From contig JADGPU010000008.1 of assembly GCA_017882305.1 (NCBI GenBank), positions 1-59,049 on the forward strand: 59,049 nt of DNA. The letters run 5' to 3'. The translations under genes and the position numbers were made by a program. This document shows positions 36,135 through 45,322 of the stretch, one piece after another. The notes under the pieces are model-generated. The model ran no database searches and was not told the DNA's origin. It worked only from the letters and a program-made list of their open reading frames with translations. Numbering within the stretch: the first letter of the stretch is position 1; each line of letters starts with the position of its first letter. This DNA is from Bacteroidales bacterium. Its GTDB lineage: Bacteria > Bacteroidota > Bacteroidia > Bacteroidales > VadinHA17.

Positions 36135-37140
36135 ATTTTCTTGATTTTAACATAGGTATGTGCATCATCCGGTCCTCAATAAATGTACTTATCTGAGGAA
36201 CAGGCATCTTCTGTTTTACATAAAACTGTTTCCCTTCAGGGCTGTTTTCCCATGTATTACTTCCGTCAGTATTAATAATAATTTTCCCCCTGACAGTATC
36301 AAAGAATCCATCGGTTCCATACACTCCGATAAGAGCTGCAGTTTCATCCCAGCTCATCCTTCCCGCTTTGTCTTCCGCTGAAAGAGGAATGCTTATTCTG
36401 AACACATCTTTCACAGGGCTATTCTCTATATCAGATTTTATCAGTTTTAAACCGGTGTGAATTTCAGCGCCAATCTCGAAGCCGGTAAAAATAATTTCGC
36501 CCGGCCAGTTTTCATACACATATTTTGAGGCTGTTGAATCCATGAAAACATTGAACTCCCTTCCTTCAGGAAACCTGCCCGCCATTGAGACTAACCTTTT
36601 TACCTTTTTGATTACCAGTTCTTTTCCTGTGAGAGGAGAGTTTATATCGGGTTGTGACTTAAGAAGTTTGTTAAGATTAGTCAGGAACCCGACAGTTATA
36701 ATCGTTACACTTTTATCTGGCTGGCTGCTTAGTTTTTTTCTGTAAATATCTACAGCATCGGCGACTTCAGCAGTAGATTGTATTGAATGCGGGTACTTTG
36801 CAACGATTGAATCGGCCCAGTGCTGTGAAGATCCAAGATTGATTCCCTCGGTTTTTGGAGCACCCACGGGCAAATCGCCTCTTCCAAAATAAGTATTGAT
36901 AACATTTATCGCAGGAGCTACCAGGTTGTGTTTGTTTGATGCTACAGTCGCAAGGATTTCAGCTTTCCCGCTGTCTGCCATACAATGGAGGAATGCAAGC
37001 GCGCCAACATCATCATAGTCGGGTCCTAAATCTGTGTCGAAAATGATCTTAACCACTTTATCATTTCTCCCCTTTGACGGATTTGTACAATTCCAACATG
37101 TCAGAAGGATTATCGTTATTAATAAGGAGACGTGTTTCAT
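36133..37140 (-). CDS. Nucleoside hydrolase family lipoprotein
   Basis: The longer open frame starts at 37191, inside the ribokinase gene, but the ATG at 37140 gives a clean export signal (KHVSLLITIILLTC), so that start is chosen. The protein (335 residues) shows KIIFDTDLGPDYDDVGALAFL, the DxDxxxDD calcium site of inosine/uridine-preferring nucleoside hydrolases. ASNKHNLVAPAINVI and VGFLTNLNKLL follow as in the family. The enzyme splits the N-glycosidic bond of nucleosides to base and ribose. The lipoprotein or secreted form suggests action outside the cytoplasm. Ribokinase is 10 bases upstream in the same unit. Confidence 0.87.
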   Translation of the reverse strand: MKHVSLLITIILLTCWNCTNPSKGRNDKVVKIIFDTDLGPDYDDVGALAFLHCMADSGKAEILATVASNKHNLVAPAINVINTYFGRGDLPVGAPKTEGINLGSSQHWADSIVAKYPHSIQSTAEVADAVDIYRKKLSSQPDKSVTIITVGFLTNLNKLLKSQPDINSPLTGKELVIKKVKRLVSMAGRFPEGREFNVFMDSTASKYVYENWPGEIIFTGFEIGAEIHTGLKLIKSDIENSPVKDVFRISIPLSAEDKAGRMSWDETAALIGVYGTDGFFDTVRGKIIINTDGSNTWENSPEGKQFYVKQKMPVPQISTFIEDRMMHIPMLKSRK

Positions 37141-37150
37141 GAGATAGCAA

Positions 37151-38050
37151 TTATTTGATTTCATTTCTATAAGGTGCGGAAGCCTGGGCACCCATGCGTG
37201 TCACCGAAATTGAAGCCGCTTTATTAGCAAATACGACCGCATTATAAAGACCCTGTCCCTCTGAGATTGCTACAGCCAATGCTCCGTTGAATACATCCCC
37301 TGCAGCCGTGGTATCGACAGGATTAACTTTTACACCGGGCACTAATCCTGTATAGTTTTCTGACTTAACAAAAGCTCCTGTCTCCCCCAATGTTATAATA
37401 ATATTTTTTACGCCTCTATCCTGAATCAACAGTGCTGCTCTTTCTGCTGAAGTAATATCTGTGATTGTCACTCCTGTTAGAGCCTCTGCTTCAGTTTCAT
37501 TAGGAGTTATCAGCCATACATGTTTAAGAAGATTGTCCGATAATTTGCAGGCAGGCGCCGGATTAAGTATCACTTTAAGACCATGTTCATAAGCTGTAAT
37601 TGCAGAATATTCTACTGTGTTCAGTGGTATCTCCAGTTGAAGCAGGAGAATTTCAAATTTACCGGAATCGAAAATTTCCGGGGGAATATCTTCCTGTAAA
37701 AGATTGGCGTTTGACCCCGGAGCGACCACAATGCTGTTTTCACCGGTTGAATCAACAGTAATTAATGCAACTCCCGAAGGAAAATCAAGATCTTTAACAA
37801 TATACCTGGTATCAATACCTTCTCTCATTAGTAAACCAATTGCCTGATTTCCAAATAAATCATTGCCTCTTTTTGTTATAAAAGTGACTTTTCCGCCAAG
37901 GCGCGCAGCAGCTACAGCCTGATTTGCCCCTTTCCCTCCTGGGTTCATAAGGAAAATTCCTCCGAGGATTGTCTCTCCCGGAGCGGGAAGCTTTTCGGTT
38001 TTAATTACCATATCCGTATTTGAACTCCCGATTACAATTATTCTGCTCAT
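37151..38050 (-). CDS. rbsK: Ribokinase
   Basis: This PfkB-family kinase of 299 residues phosphorylates ribose to ribose 5-phosphate in the cytoplasm. It shows GSSNTDMVIKTEKLPAPGET, the GGKGANQAVAAARLGG sugar-binding loop (38-53), the late LITPNETEAEALTG and the anion-hole motif VDTTAAGDVFNGALAV with the catalytic Asp. The length and motifs match RbsK well. It is first of four minus-strand genes (kinase, nucleoside hydrolase, ADP-ribosylglycohydrolase, transporter), which fits salvage of ribose from nucleosides. Confidence 0.93.
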   Translation of the reverse strand: MSRIIVIGSSNTDMVIKTEKLPAPGETILGGIFLMNPGGKGANQAVAAARLGGKVTFITKRGNDLFGNQAIGLLMREGIDTRYIVKDLDFPSGVALITVDSTGENSIVVAPGSNANLLQEDIPPEIFDSGKFEILLLQLEIPLNTVEYSAITAYEHGLKVILNPAPACKLSDNLLKHVWLITPNETEAEALTGVTITDITSAERAALLIQDRGVKNIIITLGETGAFVKSENYTGLVPGVKVNPVDTTAAGDVFNGALAVAISEGQGLYNAVVFANKAASISVTRMGAQASAPYRNEIK

Positions 38051-38108
38051 TGAAAATTTACTTTATGTTCAATTAACCTTTGGTCTTGTTGTCTTGTAGT
38101 GCTGTTAC

Positions 38109-38130
38109 ATGGTGCAAGGTGCATGGTGCA
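38109..38130. repeat. Heptamer tandem repeat (ATGGTGC-type)
   Basis: Three period-7 units ATGGTGC, AAGGTGC, ATGGTGC plus one base lie in the 91-base spacer between the GH16 and ribokinase genes. Confidence 0.6.
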
Positions 38131-38141
38131 TATCTTCCTGT

Positions 38142-39335
38142 TTATTGAAAAACCCGGATATAATCAACAAACATTCTCTGAGGAAATTCAGTAGTGTAAT
38201 CAGGTGAGCCAGGCCAGTTACCTCCTACAGCTACATTGAATACGAAAAACTGATTTAAATTGAAAGGATAATCGATAGCTCCTACATTGGAGATTGAAAC
38301 ATCCAGATATTTCTGGTCATCAACATACCATTGAATATTATTATCTGCCCAGACAAGACTAAACACGTGAAACTGCTTTGAAAAATCGCCAGATGAGAGA
38401 GAATAGTCAGCTCCTTTAGATGCATGGGAGCCACCACCATTACTCCAATGCAAGGTACCATACACAGTTGAAGGGCTAGTACCAATCAGCTCCATGTTAT
38501 CTATTTCGCCACAGGCAGGCCATCCCACTGAAGATATGTTTGTTCCCAGCATCCATAATGCTGGCCACATTCCTTTACCAACCGGTAATTTAGCTCTGAT
38601 ATCAATTCGACCGAATTTGAAGGACTTTTTGTCCTGAGTGGTCATTCTGCCGGAACTATAATTAAAGGCACCAATGGTCTCTTTCCTGGCTTCAATAATT
38701 AAATTGCCATTTGAAACAAACGTATTTTTCAGGCTGTTTGAATAAGATTCCAGTTCATTATTTCCCCAGCCACCACTTCCATTACCAGTTTCCTGGTTCC
38801 AAATATTTAAATCCAAACTGTTTCCGGAAAATTCATCACTCCAGACAAGTGAATATCCAGGGTAAGTTAATGGTGTGGTATACCCGGTAGTATCAGTTGA
38901 CAAATAAGTGCCATCTTCGGTTATGATTGTACCAGTTGCAGAAGAGGTGGTAATAGTACAAAATTTAGGTTTGCTTAAATTGACGATAAACTGCAAATTC
39001 GGCTGACGCACATTCAGAGGATCACCTTTGATCAGGACATCAATTGTTGCCACTGTTTGATTTTCAGGAATTGAAACGGTTCCCGTTGCCGATACAAAGT
39101 CTCGAGGAGAAATTGCTGTTCCATCTGTTAATGCATAATCAACAGAAACTGTATTTGTTGTCGGTTTATTGAGAGTTAAATGAAATCTCATCGTCGATTC
39201 TGTGTTATTTCTAACCAGAGAGACATCCTGAATAATCAAACCCGGATCATTTCCTTTCCTGCAGGAAAACATATGAAGCAAACCGAAAGAAAAAGTGATC
39301 AACAGAACCGATATGGATAGTTTCTTGCAGTGCAT
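38142..39335 (-). CDS. GH16 beta-glucanase (laminarinase-like) lipoprotein with Calx-beta-like domain
   Basis: The 397-residue protein has a lipoprotein signal (LLHMFSC, Cys25). Residues about 35-140 look like a Calx-beta domain (VDYALTDGTAISPRDFVSATGTV). The GH16 domain follows (about 160-397), with LVWSDEFSG, WGNNELESY and the catalytic motif GEIDNMELIG, where Glu277 is the nucleophile, Asp279 assists and Glu282 is acid/base. The form E-I-D-x-M-E is that of laminarinases and lichenases. The enzyme should cut beta-1,3 or mixed-linkage glucans at the surface. It is upstream of ribokinase on the same strand but separated by 91 bases, so co-transcription is uncertain. Confidence 0.92.
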   Translation of the reverse strand: MHCKKLSISVLLITFSFGLLHMFSCRKGNDPGLIIQDVSLVRNNTESTMRFHLTLNKPTTNTVSVDYALTDGTAISPRDFVSATGTVSIPENQTVATIDVLIKGDPLNVRQPNLQFIVNLSKPKFCTITTSSATGTIITEDGTYLSTDTTGYTTPLTYPGYSLVWSDEFSGNSLDLNIWNQETGNGSGGWGNNELESYSNSLKNTFVSNGNLIIEARKETIGAFNYSSGRMTTQDKKSFKFGRIDIRAKLPVGKGMWPALWMLGTNISSVGWPACGEIDNMELIGTSPSTVYGTLHWSNGGGSHASKGADYSLSSGDFSKQFHVFSLVWADNNIQWYVDDQKYLDVSISNVGAIDYPFNLNQFFVFNVAVGGNWPGSPDYTTEFPQRMFVDYIRVFQ

Positions 39336-39493
39336 CTAATATGTAATATTCCCGGGTGAATTAATTACAAGCATTCAGAAACCAAGATAGAATTTTCTTT
39401 TTGATTTTTTTAAATTCTGATGTTAAATATGTTTTCTCAGTACCCAGGTTTGAGTCCTAATCAGTATATTTAATCCATAATCCTTTATTCAAA

Positions 39494-40798
39494 ATGAAAA
39501 ATAAGTTGTCCCACATCTTATTGATTGTTTCTGCATTGTTTATTCTGGGGTCAGGTATATCATATCTGACCGGACGCATGTCTGTGACAGGTATTTTGCT
39601 TATTGCTGGCTTCATAATACTGGCAATCGCTGTCAGAGGATTTCAGAAATTTAAAGGCTTTTCGTATACAATTTGGATCTTTACTGCGGTTATTGCCTCA
39701 ATGTTCTATCCTCAGTATTTTATTTCAGTAGGTACTTTTCAACTAAAGAAATTGATAGTGCCTCTCTTGCAGATCATAATGTTTGGTATGGGTTCACAAA
39801 TGAGTTTCAAGGATTTCACAGGGGTTATAAAAATGCCAAAAGGAGTGTTCGTAGGGGTCTTCTCACATTACATAATAATGCCATTGGTAGGATTTTGTAT
39901 TGCCGGATTGTTCAATTTTCCTCCTGAAATTTCAGCTGGTATTATATTAATAGGTTGTGTTCCAAGCGGACTGGCGTCGAATGTGATGTCCTTTTTAGCC
40001 AAAGCTAACTTAGCATTGGCTGTTACAGTAGGCGCAATTTCAACACTTCTTTCTCCTCTGGTGACTCCACTACTTATGAAATGGCTGGGAGGACAATATA
40101 TTGAGGTAAAATTCTGGAGTATGATGTTAGATATCCTGAATATGATTATTCTTCCTATAGTTGCTGGTTTCATTTTCAATCTTTTTTCAAAAGGGAAAGA
40201 TACCCGGAAATCAATTGTAATTCAGCTCCTTTCATATATACTTATAATCCTGCTGACAACCCTGGTATATGTAAAATCCAAAGATGCCGGGTTATCAGAA
40301 TTTGTTGTCCGGTTCTCCAAATCGATGGGCTGGTTTTTCTTCTTTCCAATGATTGGAGCACGAATTTTATCTGATTTTATTATCAGGGACAATAAGTATT
40401 TGGAGAAGATCCTTTCGCTTATTTCAATGGTAGGTATTGCTTTTATAGTTACAATTATCACCGCTTCGGGTCGTGACAGTCTTTTAAAAGTTGGTGCTCT
40501 GCTTCTGGTAACCAGCCTGTTGCATAATATCACTGGTTACACTCTTGGCTACGGATTGTCGTGGCTGATAGGAATGCCGGAAAGGGACCGCCGAACTATT
40601 GCATTTGAAGTGGGAATGCAAAATGGTGGTCTGGCTTCAGGCCTGGCTTTGCAAATGGGAAAAGTCGCAACAGTAGGATTGGCACCTGCTATCTTTGGAC
40701 CTCTGATGAATGTTACAGGTTCTGTTCTGGCCAATTTCTGGCGGGGAAAACCTGTTGATGGGAATGAAGAAGATAAAGACAAAAGTTTAAGTCAGTAG
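39494..40798 (+). CDS. BASS family (bile acid:Na+ symporter-like) transporter
   Basis: This 434-residue inner-membrane protein has an N-terminal pair of membrane helices (to about 60) and then the BASS core of about nine helices. The motifs GMGSQMSFKDF, IILIGCVPSGLASNVMSFLAKAN and a later FEVGMQNGGLASGLALQ are those of the sodium/bile-acid family, whose bacterial members carry many small organic acids such as pyruvate or pantoate. The substrate is not readable. The gene stands alone, divergent from GH16 and convergent to DUF1080. Confidence 0.87.
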   Translation: MKNKLSHILLIVSALFILGSGISYLTGRMSVTGILLIAGFIILAIAVRGFQKFKGFSYTIWIFTAVIASMFYPQYFISVGTFQLKKLIVPLLQIIMFGMGSQMSFKDFTGVIKMPKGVFVGVFSHYIIMPLVGFCIAGLFNFPPEISAGIILIGCVPSGLASNVMSFLAKANLALAVTVGAISTLLSPLVTPLLMKWLGGQYIEVKFWSMMLDILNMIILPIVAGFIFNLFSKGKDTRKSIVIQLLSYILIILLTTLVYVKSKDAGLSEFVVRFSKSMGWFFFFPMIGARILSDFIIRDNKYLEKILSLISMVGIAFIVTIITASGRDSLLKVGALLLVTSLLHNITGYTLGYGLSWLIGMPERDRRTIAFEVGMQNGGLASGLALQMGKVATVGLAPAIFGPLMNVTGSVLANFWRGKPVDGNEEDKDKSLSQ

Positions 40799-40878
40799 AT
40801 GTATTTAAGTATAAAATGGAAACGAAGATCACCATGTTCAGAGAGATAATGCTTCGTCCGGTAAATGGTTCTTATGAA

Positions 40879-41712
40879 TTATTTTGCTTTTATTGTAGGT
40901 TCTTCCAGAATTTTCAGCTCAACCTTTCTGAAATCAATATTTGTACCTTCTGCCTGAAGTGCGATATAACCATCTTCAAGAACGGTTTCGGTTGGTACCG
41001 GATAATTTTCAGGCAGAAGATAACCTCCGATCTGGGGCCGGGAAATTACCAGAACGGTATCCCTGTCTATTACCATTGAAATAGTTTTTCCTTTATGAAC
41101 AATAATATCAAGATTAACCCACTCATTATCATAATAATATTTGGAGGTGGAACTTATGCAATGTTCATTGGTAAATGATCCTTTATAAAAAACAGTAGTA
41201 CCGGGAGTGCAAATATTTGCGGTCTTTTGTTTAACCGAATCGGTACTGCCTAATAGTTGAACTTCAATCGAGACTGGCCAGTTTTGCTTTATCTCCATGC
41301 TTTCAGGCGATTGAGAATGAATCATCACACCGCTGTTGCGATAGCAATAACTAGGTGCATCAGTCAATAATTCACCATGGAATCTGTATTCGACCCGGAG
41401 AATGTAGGAAGAGAGTTTTTCTTTATAAAATAAATGGCCGAAACGATTATTAAACCGGTTAAATTTGCTGTAATCGACTTCTAAGATTCCATTTTCCACA
41501 TGGAAGAGGTCAAGTGGATTTTCGCCTGACTTATAACCTGTTACCTTGGGAATCCAGCCATCCAGATCTTTACCGTTGAAGATAGAAATCCAATTTCCAT
41601 CATTCTGTGCCTGAATGTTGTTTCTTTTCTCCGATCCGGATTGTCCTTCGGTGTCATACGAAAACATTATACAGAGTAATACAGATATTAAAATCGATAT
41701 TTTTAGTTTCAT
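40879..41712 (-). CDS. DUF1080 (3-keto-disaccharide hydrolase-like) exported protein
   Basis: The open frame begins at 41742 but the ATG at 41712 gives the signal peptide KLKISILISVLLCIMFSYD, so it is preferred (277 residues). The mature part has the concanavalin-like DUF1080 fold: WISIFNGKDLDGWIPKV, SYILRVEYRFHG, NSGVMIHSQSP and GYIALQAEGTNIDFRKVELK. Some DUF1080 enzymes in Bacteroides hydrolyse 3-keto-glycosides. A TIM-barrel isomerase of the kind linked to that pathway is at 15475, but no Gfo/Idh/MocA oxidase is in the window. The gene follows hexokinase by 29 bases and is likely in its transcript. Confidence 0.87.
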   Translation of the reverse strand: MKLKISILISVLLCIMFSYDTEGQSGSEKRNNIQAQNDGNWISIFNGKDLDGWIPKVTGYKSGENPLDLFHVENGILEVDYSKFNRFNNRFGHLFYKEKLSSYILRVEYRFHGELLTDAPSYCYRNSGVMIHSQSPESMEIKQNWPVSIEVQLLGSTDSVKQKTANICTPGTTVFYKGSFTNEHCISSTSKYYYDNEWVNLDIIVHKGKTISMVIDRDTVLVISRPQIGGYLLPENYPVPTETVLEDGYIALQAEGTNIDFRKVELKILEEPTIKAK

Positions 41713-41741
41713 ATTTTTTTTGTTTTTTATACCAGTTTGCA

Positions 41742-43025
41742 TTAATTAATGAGGGCTGCCAAGGCAGCGCCAACCAGACTGGATTGCTGAACCTCTGTAA
41801 ATTCATAAAACCTTTGTCTTTCACCTTTCAGATATTCTTTCAGGTACTTTTCAAAATGAGATCTCAGTTTATACATTTTATAAAAAGTAGTTCCTTCAAT
41901 AGTGATCAATATAGGTTGTTCCGCTGATTTCCCTTTGTTCGTTTTGAGAATCACGGCTGCCATGTTAGCAGCTACCAGTTTTGCAGAGCGATCAATCAGA
42001 CATTCTATGATTTCAGTGCAGTTTTCTTCATCGTTTTTATCCGTCATGATGTTATATAATGGGTTGCAACCGGATTTCGAGTTGGAAACAAAATTATTTA
42101 CATCCTCGGATGTTAATTCAATTAATGACATTAAGTCAGAAGCTGTCTCAGCCGTAAAAACACTTTCTTTCGCAGCCGATTTTAAGGCTGTAAGACATAG
42201 CCCGCCAAAATACCCTCCTGCGAACATTTTTTCAAATTTGTAATTCCCCGGATTAACAGTAGTATTATCAAATGCGATATCAATATCCGTTTGCGGAACT
42301 TTTCCAAAAGCTCCTGATTCAATATTGATAATTTGGCTTTTTGTCCGATCGAGGCTCTTGATTTTCAGAATATTCCTGTTGCTTTCAATATAACATGTAT
42401 TTGTGCCAGTACCAAGAATATAACCTATGAATGAGTCATACTCGCGACCGAAAGAAGCCGATTTACCTGCCAGAAGAGTAGCTACTGTATCATTTAATAA
42501 AACAATTTGTTTTTCTTCCATTCCCAGGGTTTTGAGCAGGTTTTTCCCTATCAGCTCACCAACGACCTCTGGTGCCTGTACCTCTTTGCAGAACTGCAGA
42601 AGCTTACCGTCTTTGTTAGGTAATATTTCAGTTGGATATGAAAAACAAAATCCTATCCTGTCAGAAAGTTCTGCATTTGATCTAACGTACTCTGCAATAG
42701 TGTTGAAGAATTCAGCTTTTGATATTTCACCTTCGAGACCTGGCATCCTTGCATTCATAAGGTTACTAATTTCAAGTCTGCCTGATATATTAAATTTAAC
42801 CAGCGCGGCCCTGAAATTTGTTCCTCCTGCGTCAACAGCAACTACGGGTACCCCTGTAAGAAATTGATTTTCAGCTTCAATGTATGTTGGGATCATTCGT
42901 AATGTGCTTTCTCTTCCATCCAGCCCTTTTAACATATCCGAGGTAAACAGATCAACTATCTGCTGAATATTTATATCATCAGCTCTCATTTTGTGTTTTT
43001 CCAGGAATCTCTCACAGTTTTTCAT
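41742..43025 (-). CDS. Hexokinase family protein
   Basis: The 427-residue protein is of the eukaryotic-like hexokinase type found in Bacteroidota, not of the ROK or Glk type. It shows VVAVDAGGTNFRAALVKF (phosphate-binding, about 61-78), IGFCFSYPTEILPNKDGKLLQF, VLLNDTVATLLAG with the catalytic Asp, GYILGTGTNTCYIE and EKMFAGGYFGGLCL. It phosphorylates glucose or related hexoses in the cytoplasm. A TAnnTTTG box lies 30 bases before the start. DUF1080 follows in the same direction. Confidence 0.9.
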   Translation of the reverse strand: MKNCERFLEKHKMRADDINIQQIVDLFTSDMLKGLDGRESTLRMIPTYIEAENQFLTGVPVVAVDAGGTNFRAALVKFNISGRLEISNLMNARMPGLEGEISKAEFFNTIAEYVRSNAELSDRIGFCFSYPTEILPNKDGKLLQFCKEVQAPEVVGELIGKNLLKTLGMEEKQIVLLNDTVATLLAGKSASFGREYDSFIGYILGTGTNTCYIESNRNILKIKSLDRTKSQIINIESGAFGKVPQTDIDIAFDNTTVNPGNYKFEKMFAGGYFGGLCLTALKSAAKESVFTAETASDLMSLIELTSEDVNNFVSNSKSGCNPLYNIMTDKNDEENCTEIIECLIDRSAKLVAANMAAVILKTNKGKSAEQPILITIEGTTFYKMYKLRSHFEKYLKEYLKGERQRFYEFTEVQQSSLVGAALAALIN

Positions 43026-43054
43026 ACGAGTTGGTTTTATCAGATAATGGATGT

Positions 43055-43062
43055 CAAATATA
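43055..43062 (-). promoter_or_regulatory. Possible TATATTTG -7 box before hexokinase
   Basis: Read on the minus strand this is TATATTTG, a full match to TAnnTTTG, 30 bases before the hexokinase start in the 168-base divergent spacer with deoC. No clear -33 element was found. Confidence 0.4.
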
Positions 43063-43193
43063 AAAATATACCCCGAAAATATTAGTTTATTTTATAATAT
43101 TGTACACAGTATTTACTTATTGAATGTTCATTACCTGGATTGGTGAAGATTTTAGAGAATAATATTAAGAATATTTGATAATAAAATTAAAAG

Positions 43194-43907
43194 ATGACAA
43201 TCGTAAAAGACCTGGCAAAAATGATCGATCATTCGATCCTTCAACCATCACATACTGATGAAGATCTGTTAAAACAATGTGAAGTGGCGCTGAAATACGA
43301 TGTAGCTTCTGTTTGTGTTAAACCATATGCAGTAAGAACGGCTGTCGAAAAACTCAGGGGCAGTTCTGTTAAGGTAGGCTGTGTAATAGGGTTTCCCCAT
43401 GGAAACAGTTCTACTGTCGTAAAAGTCTTTGAGGCTGAGCAAGCCTGCCGGGATGGGGCAACAGAAATCGACATGGTAATAAATATAGGCAAAGCGTTGG
43501 GCGGAGACTGGGATTATGTGGAAAATGAAATAAAATCTGTAGCAGATATGTGCCACAGAAACAATGCTATAGTTAAGGTAATTTTTGAAACCGACTTTGT
43601 GACTAAAACTGAGGACAAGATACGTCTTTGCGAAATTTGTACACGTGTTGGCGCTGATTTTGTCAAGACATCCACCGGGTATGGTTTTGTAAAACAACCA
43701 AATGGCGACTATAATTATAAAGGTGCTACACTGTCAGACGTTGAACTGATGAGGAAGTACTCGGGACCTTCCGTTCAGGTAAAATGTGCAGGCGGAGTGC
43801 GAACGCTTGATGATCTTTTGAAAATGAAAGCAGCAGGGGCAACCCGATCGGGTGCGACAGCAACAGAGACAATCCTTACGGAAGCAATAAAACGTTTTGG
43901 TATATAA
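43194..43907 (+). CDS. deoC: Deoxyribose-phosphate aldolase
   Basis: DeoC cleaves 2-deoxyribose 5-phosphate to glyceraldehyde 3-phosphate and acetaldehyde. The class I TIM-barrel motifs are clear: MIDHSILQP, GFPHG, EIDMVINIG, VIFETDF, and the Schiff-base Lys158 in DFVKTSTGYG, with KCAGGVRT near the end. The 237-residue length fits. It starts divergently from hexokinase, and a CE7 esterase follows by 11 bases. Together with the ribokinase and nucleoside hydrolase genes nearby it fits nucleoside-sugar catabolism. Confidence 0.95.
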   Translation: MTIVKDLAKMIDHSILQPSHTDEDLLKQCEVALKYDVASVCVKPYAVRTAVEKLRGSSVKVGCVIGFPHGNSSTVVKVFEAEQACRDGATEIDMVINIGKALGGDWDYVENEIKSVADMCHRNNAIVKVIFETDFVTKTEDKIRLCEICTRVGADFVKTSTGYGFVKQPNGDYNYKGATLSDVELMRKYSGPSVQVKCAGGVRTLDDLLKMKAAGATRSGATATETILTEAIKRFGI

Positions 43908-43918
43908 AATCTTTAAAA

Positions 43919-45214
43919 ATGAAAAGATACCTTTTATCCTCAATTATTACTTTAATTTTTGCGTGTTTATCATTTGTTGTCCAATGTCAGAATATTGCTC
44001 TGAGCCAGACCAATAAATCAGGGATTTACCGGAAAGGTCAGAAAATCATTGTGAAGGCTTTTGCAGAAAATCTGAAAGAGGATTCTCTCCATATCAGAGT
44101 TTATAAAAATAACAATCAGTTGGCTGGGCAAAAAACTTATAAAATTGGTAAGGATAGTATACTGGTTTATGAAGGCTCATTTGAGGATCCTTGTTCAGTT
44201 ATCATCGAAGCCAGAAACGGAGAGAAAAATGCAAGTTTAGGTATGTTAATTGATCCGGAAAAACTCAAACCAGGAGCCAAATGTCCAAATGATTTTGAGG
44301 TGTACTGGGATAACCAGAAAAAGAGTCTGAATAAATTGCCTTTAGACATAAAGAGGGCAGGTGTAGAGGGAAGTAATATCGAAAAAGGGTATATATGCGA
44401 AAACATCGAGATTAATTGTCTTGGGCCAAAACCTGCCCGTGGTTATTTTGCAAAACCTGAAAACGCAGCTCCTAAATCTCTTCCTATTGTGCTGTTGGTT
44501 CATGCTGCAGGTGTTAAAGGTTCATGGTGCCGGTCGGAACCCGGGAATTCAATGAAATATGCAAAAATGGGCGCACTTTGTTTTGATCTGAATGCCCATG
44601 GTATGCTTAATGATCAACCCGATAGCTACTATATTAATCTTGAAAACGGTGAGCTTAAGAATTACTGGTTGCAAGGATTAACAAATAAGGATGATGTGTA
44701 TTTCAGAGGTATGTACTTACGTTTATTACGAACCATTGATTTTTTAACTCGGCAACCTGAATGGGATGGAAAACGAATACTGGTCATCGGTGAGAGTCAG
44801 GGCGGAGGGCAGGCGCTTATAGCAGCCGGACTTGATAAGAGAGTAAGTGCAGTTGTAGCAATTGTACCGGCTATGTGCGACTGGTTTGGATCTCTGGTTG
44901 GCCGAATGGGTGGATGGCCGCAACCGTTTGAAACAGATACTTCGAAAGAAGAAATGTTAAAGGCTCTTCCATACTTTGATGCTGCAAATATTCTGAAGAG
45001 TTCAAAAGCAATTATTTTGACAGAGATAGGATTAATTGATATGACTTGTCCTTCAACATCCGTTTATACTGCCATCAACCAGGCAAAGGGTCAAAAGTTA
45101 ATTTATACTGTTCCCTACCGGCCTCATCATCAACCGGAAGGGAATCTTGCTAAGACATGGGAAGAGGATTTTTATAAACCAAGGGAGTTATTTATCAGTA
45201 ATTATTTAAAGTAA
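43919..45214 (+). CDS. CE7-type acetyl esterase (acetylxylan esterase/cephalosporin-C deacetylase family), exported
   Basis: After a signal peptide (1-23) and an N-terminal beta domain (to about 110), the alpha/beta-hydrolase core follows. VIGESQGGGQAL holds the nucleophile Ser293, in the GxSQGG form of carbohydrate esterase family 7. The Asp is expected in GLIDMTCPSTS and the His in PYRPHHQP. HAAGVKGSW is the oxyanion region. These enzymes remove acetyl groups from xylo-oligosaccharides or similar sugars. The beta-sandwich N-terminus is longer than in Bacillus-type CE7 enzymes. A GH2 gene follows after 108 bases. Confidence 0.85.
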   Translation: MKRYLLSSIITLIFACLSFVVQCQNIALSQTNKSGIYRKGQKIIVKAFAENLKEDSLHIRVYKNNNQLAGQKTYKIGKDSILVYEGSFEDPCSVIIEARNGEKNASLGMLIDPEKLKPGAKCPNDFEVYWDNQKKSLNKLPLDIKRAGVEGSNIEKGYICENIEINCLGPKPARGYFAKPENAAPKSLPIVLLVHAAGVKGSWCRSEPGNSMKYAKMGALCFDLNAHGMLNDQPDSYYINLENGELKNYWLQGLTNKDDVYFRGMYLRLLRTIDFLTRQPEWDGKRILVIGESQGGGQALIAAGLDKRVSAVVAIVPAMCDWFGSLVGRMGGWPQPFETDTSKEEMLKALPYFDAANILKSSKAIILTEIGLIDMTCPSTSVYTAINQAKGQKLIYTVPYRPHHQPEGNLAKTWEEDFYKPRELFISNYLK

Positions 45215-45322
45215 TCTGAGTTGAATCTTCTTGAATATTATTCTAAAATTGATTAGATATTATACTGACATCATATAATTTTTTTAAAATCGGACTCTGA
45301 CCATAAACGGTAAAATGAACTC

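Noticed and set aside
42427..42867. Plus-strand open frame of 146 codons opposite hexokinase
   Set aside because: It is antisense to clear hexokinase motifs and its residue make-up is that of a shadow frame.
43269..43697. Minus-strand open frame of 142 codons opposite deoC
   Set aside because: deoC is certain from its motifs; the antisense frame has no recognisable fold or signal.
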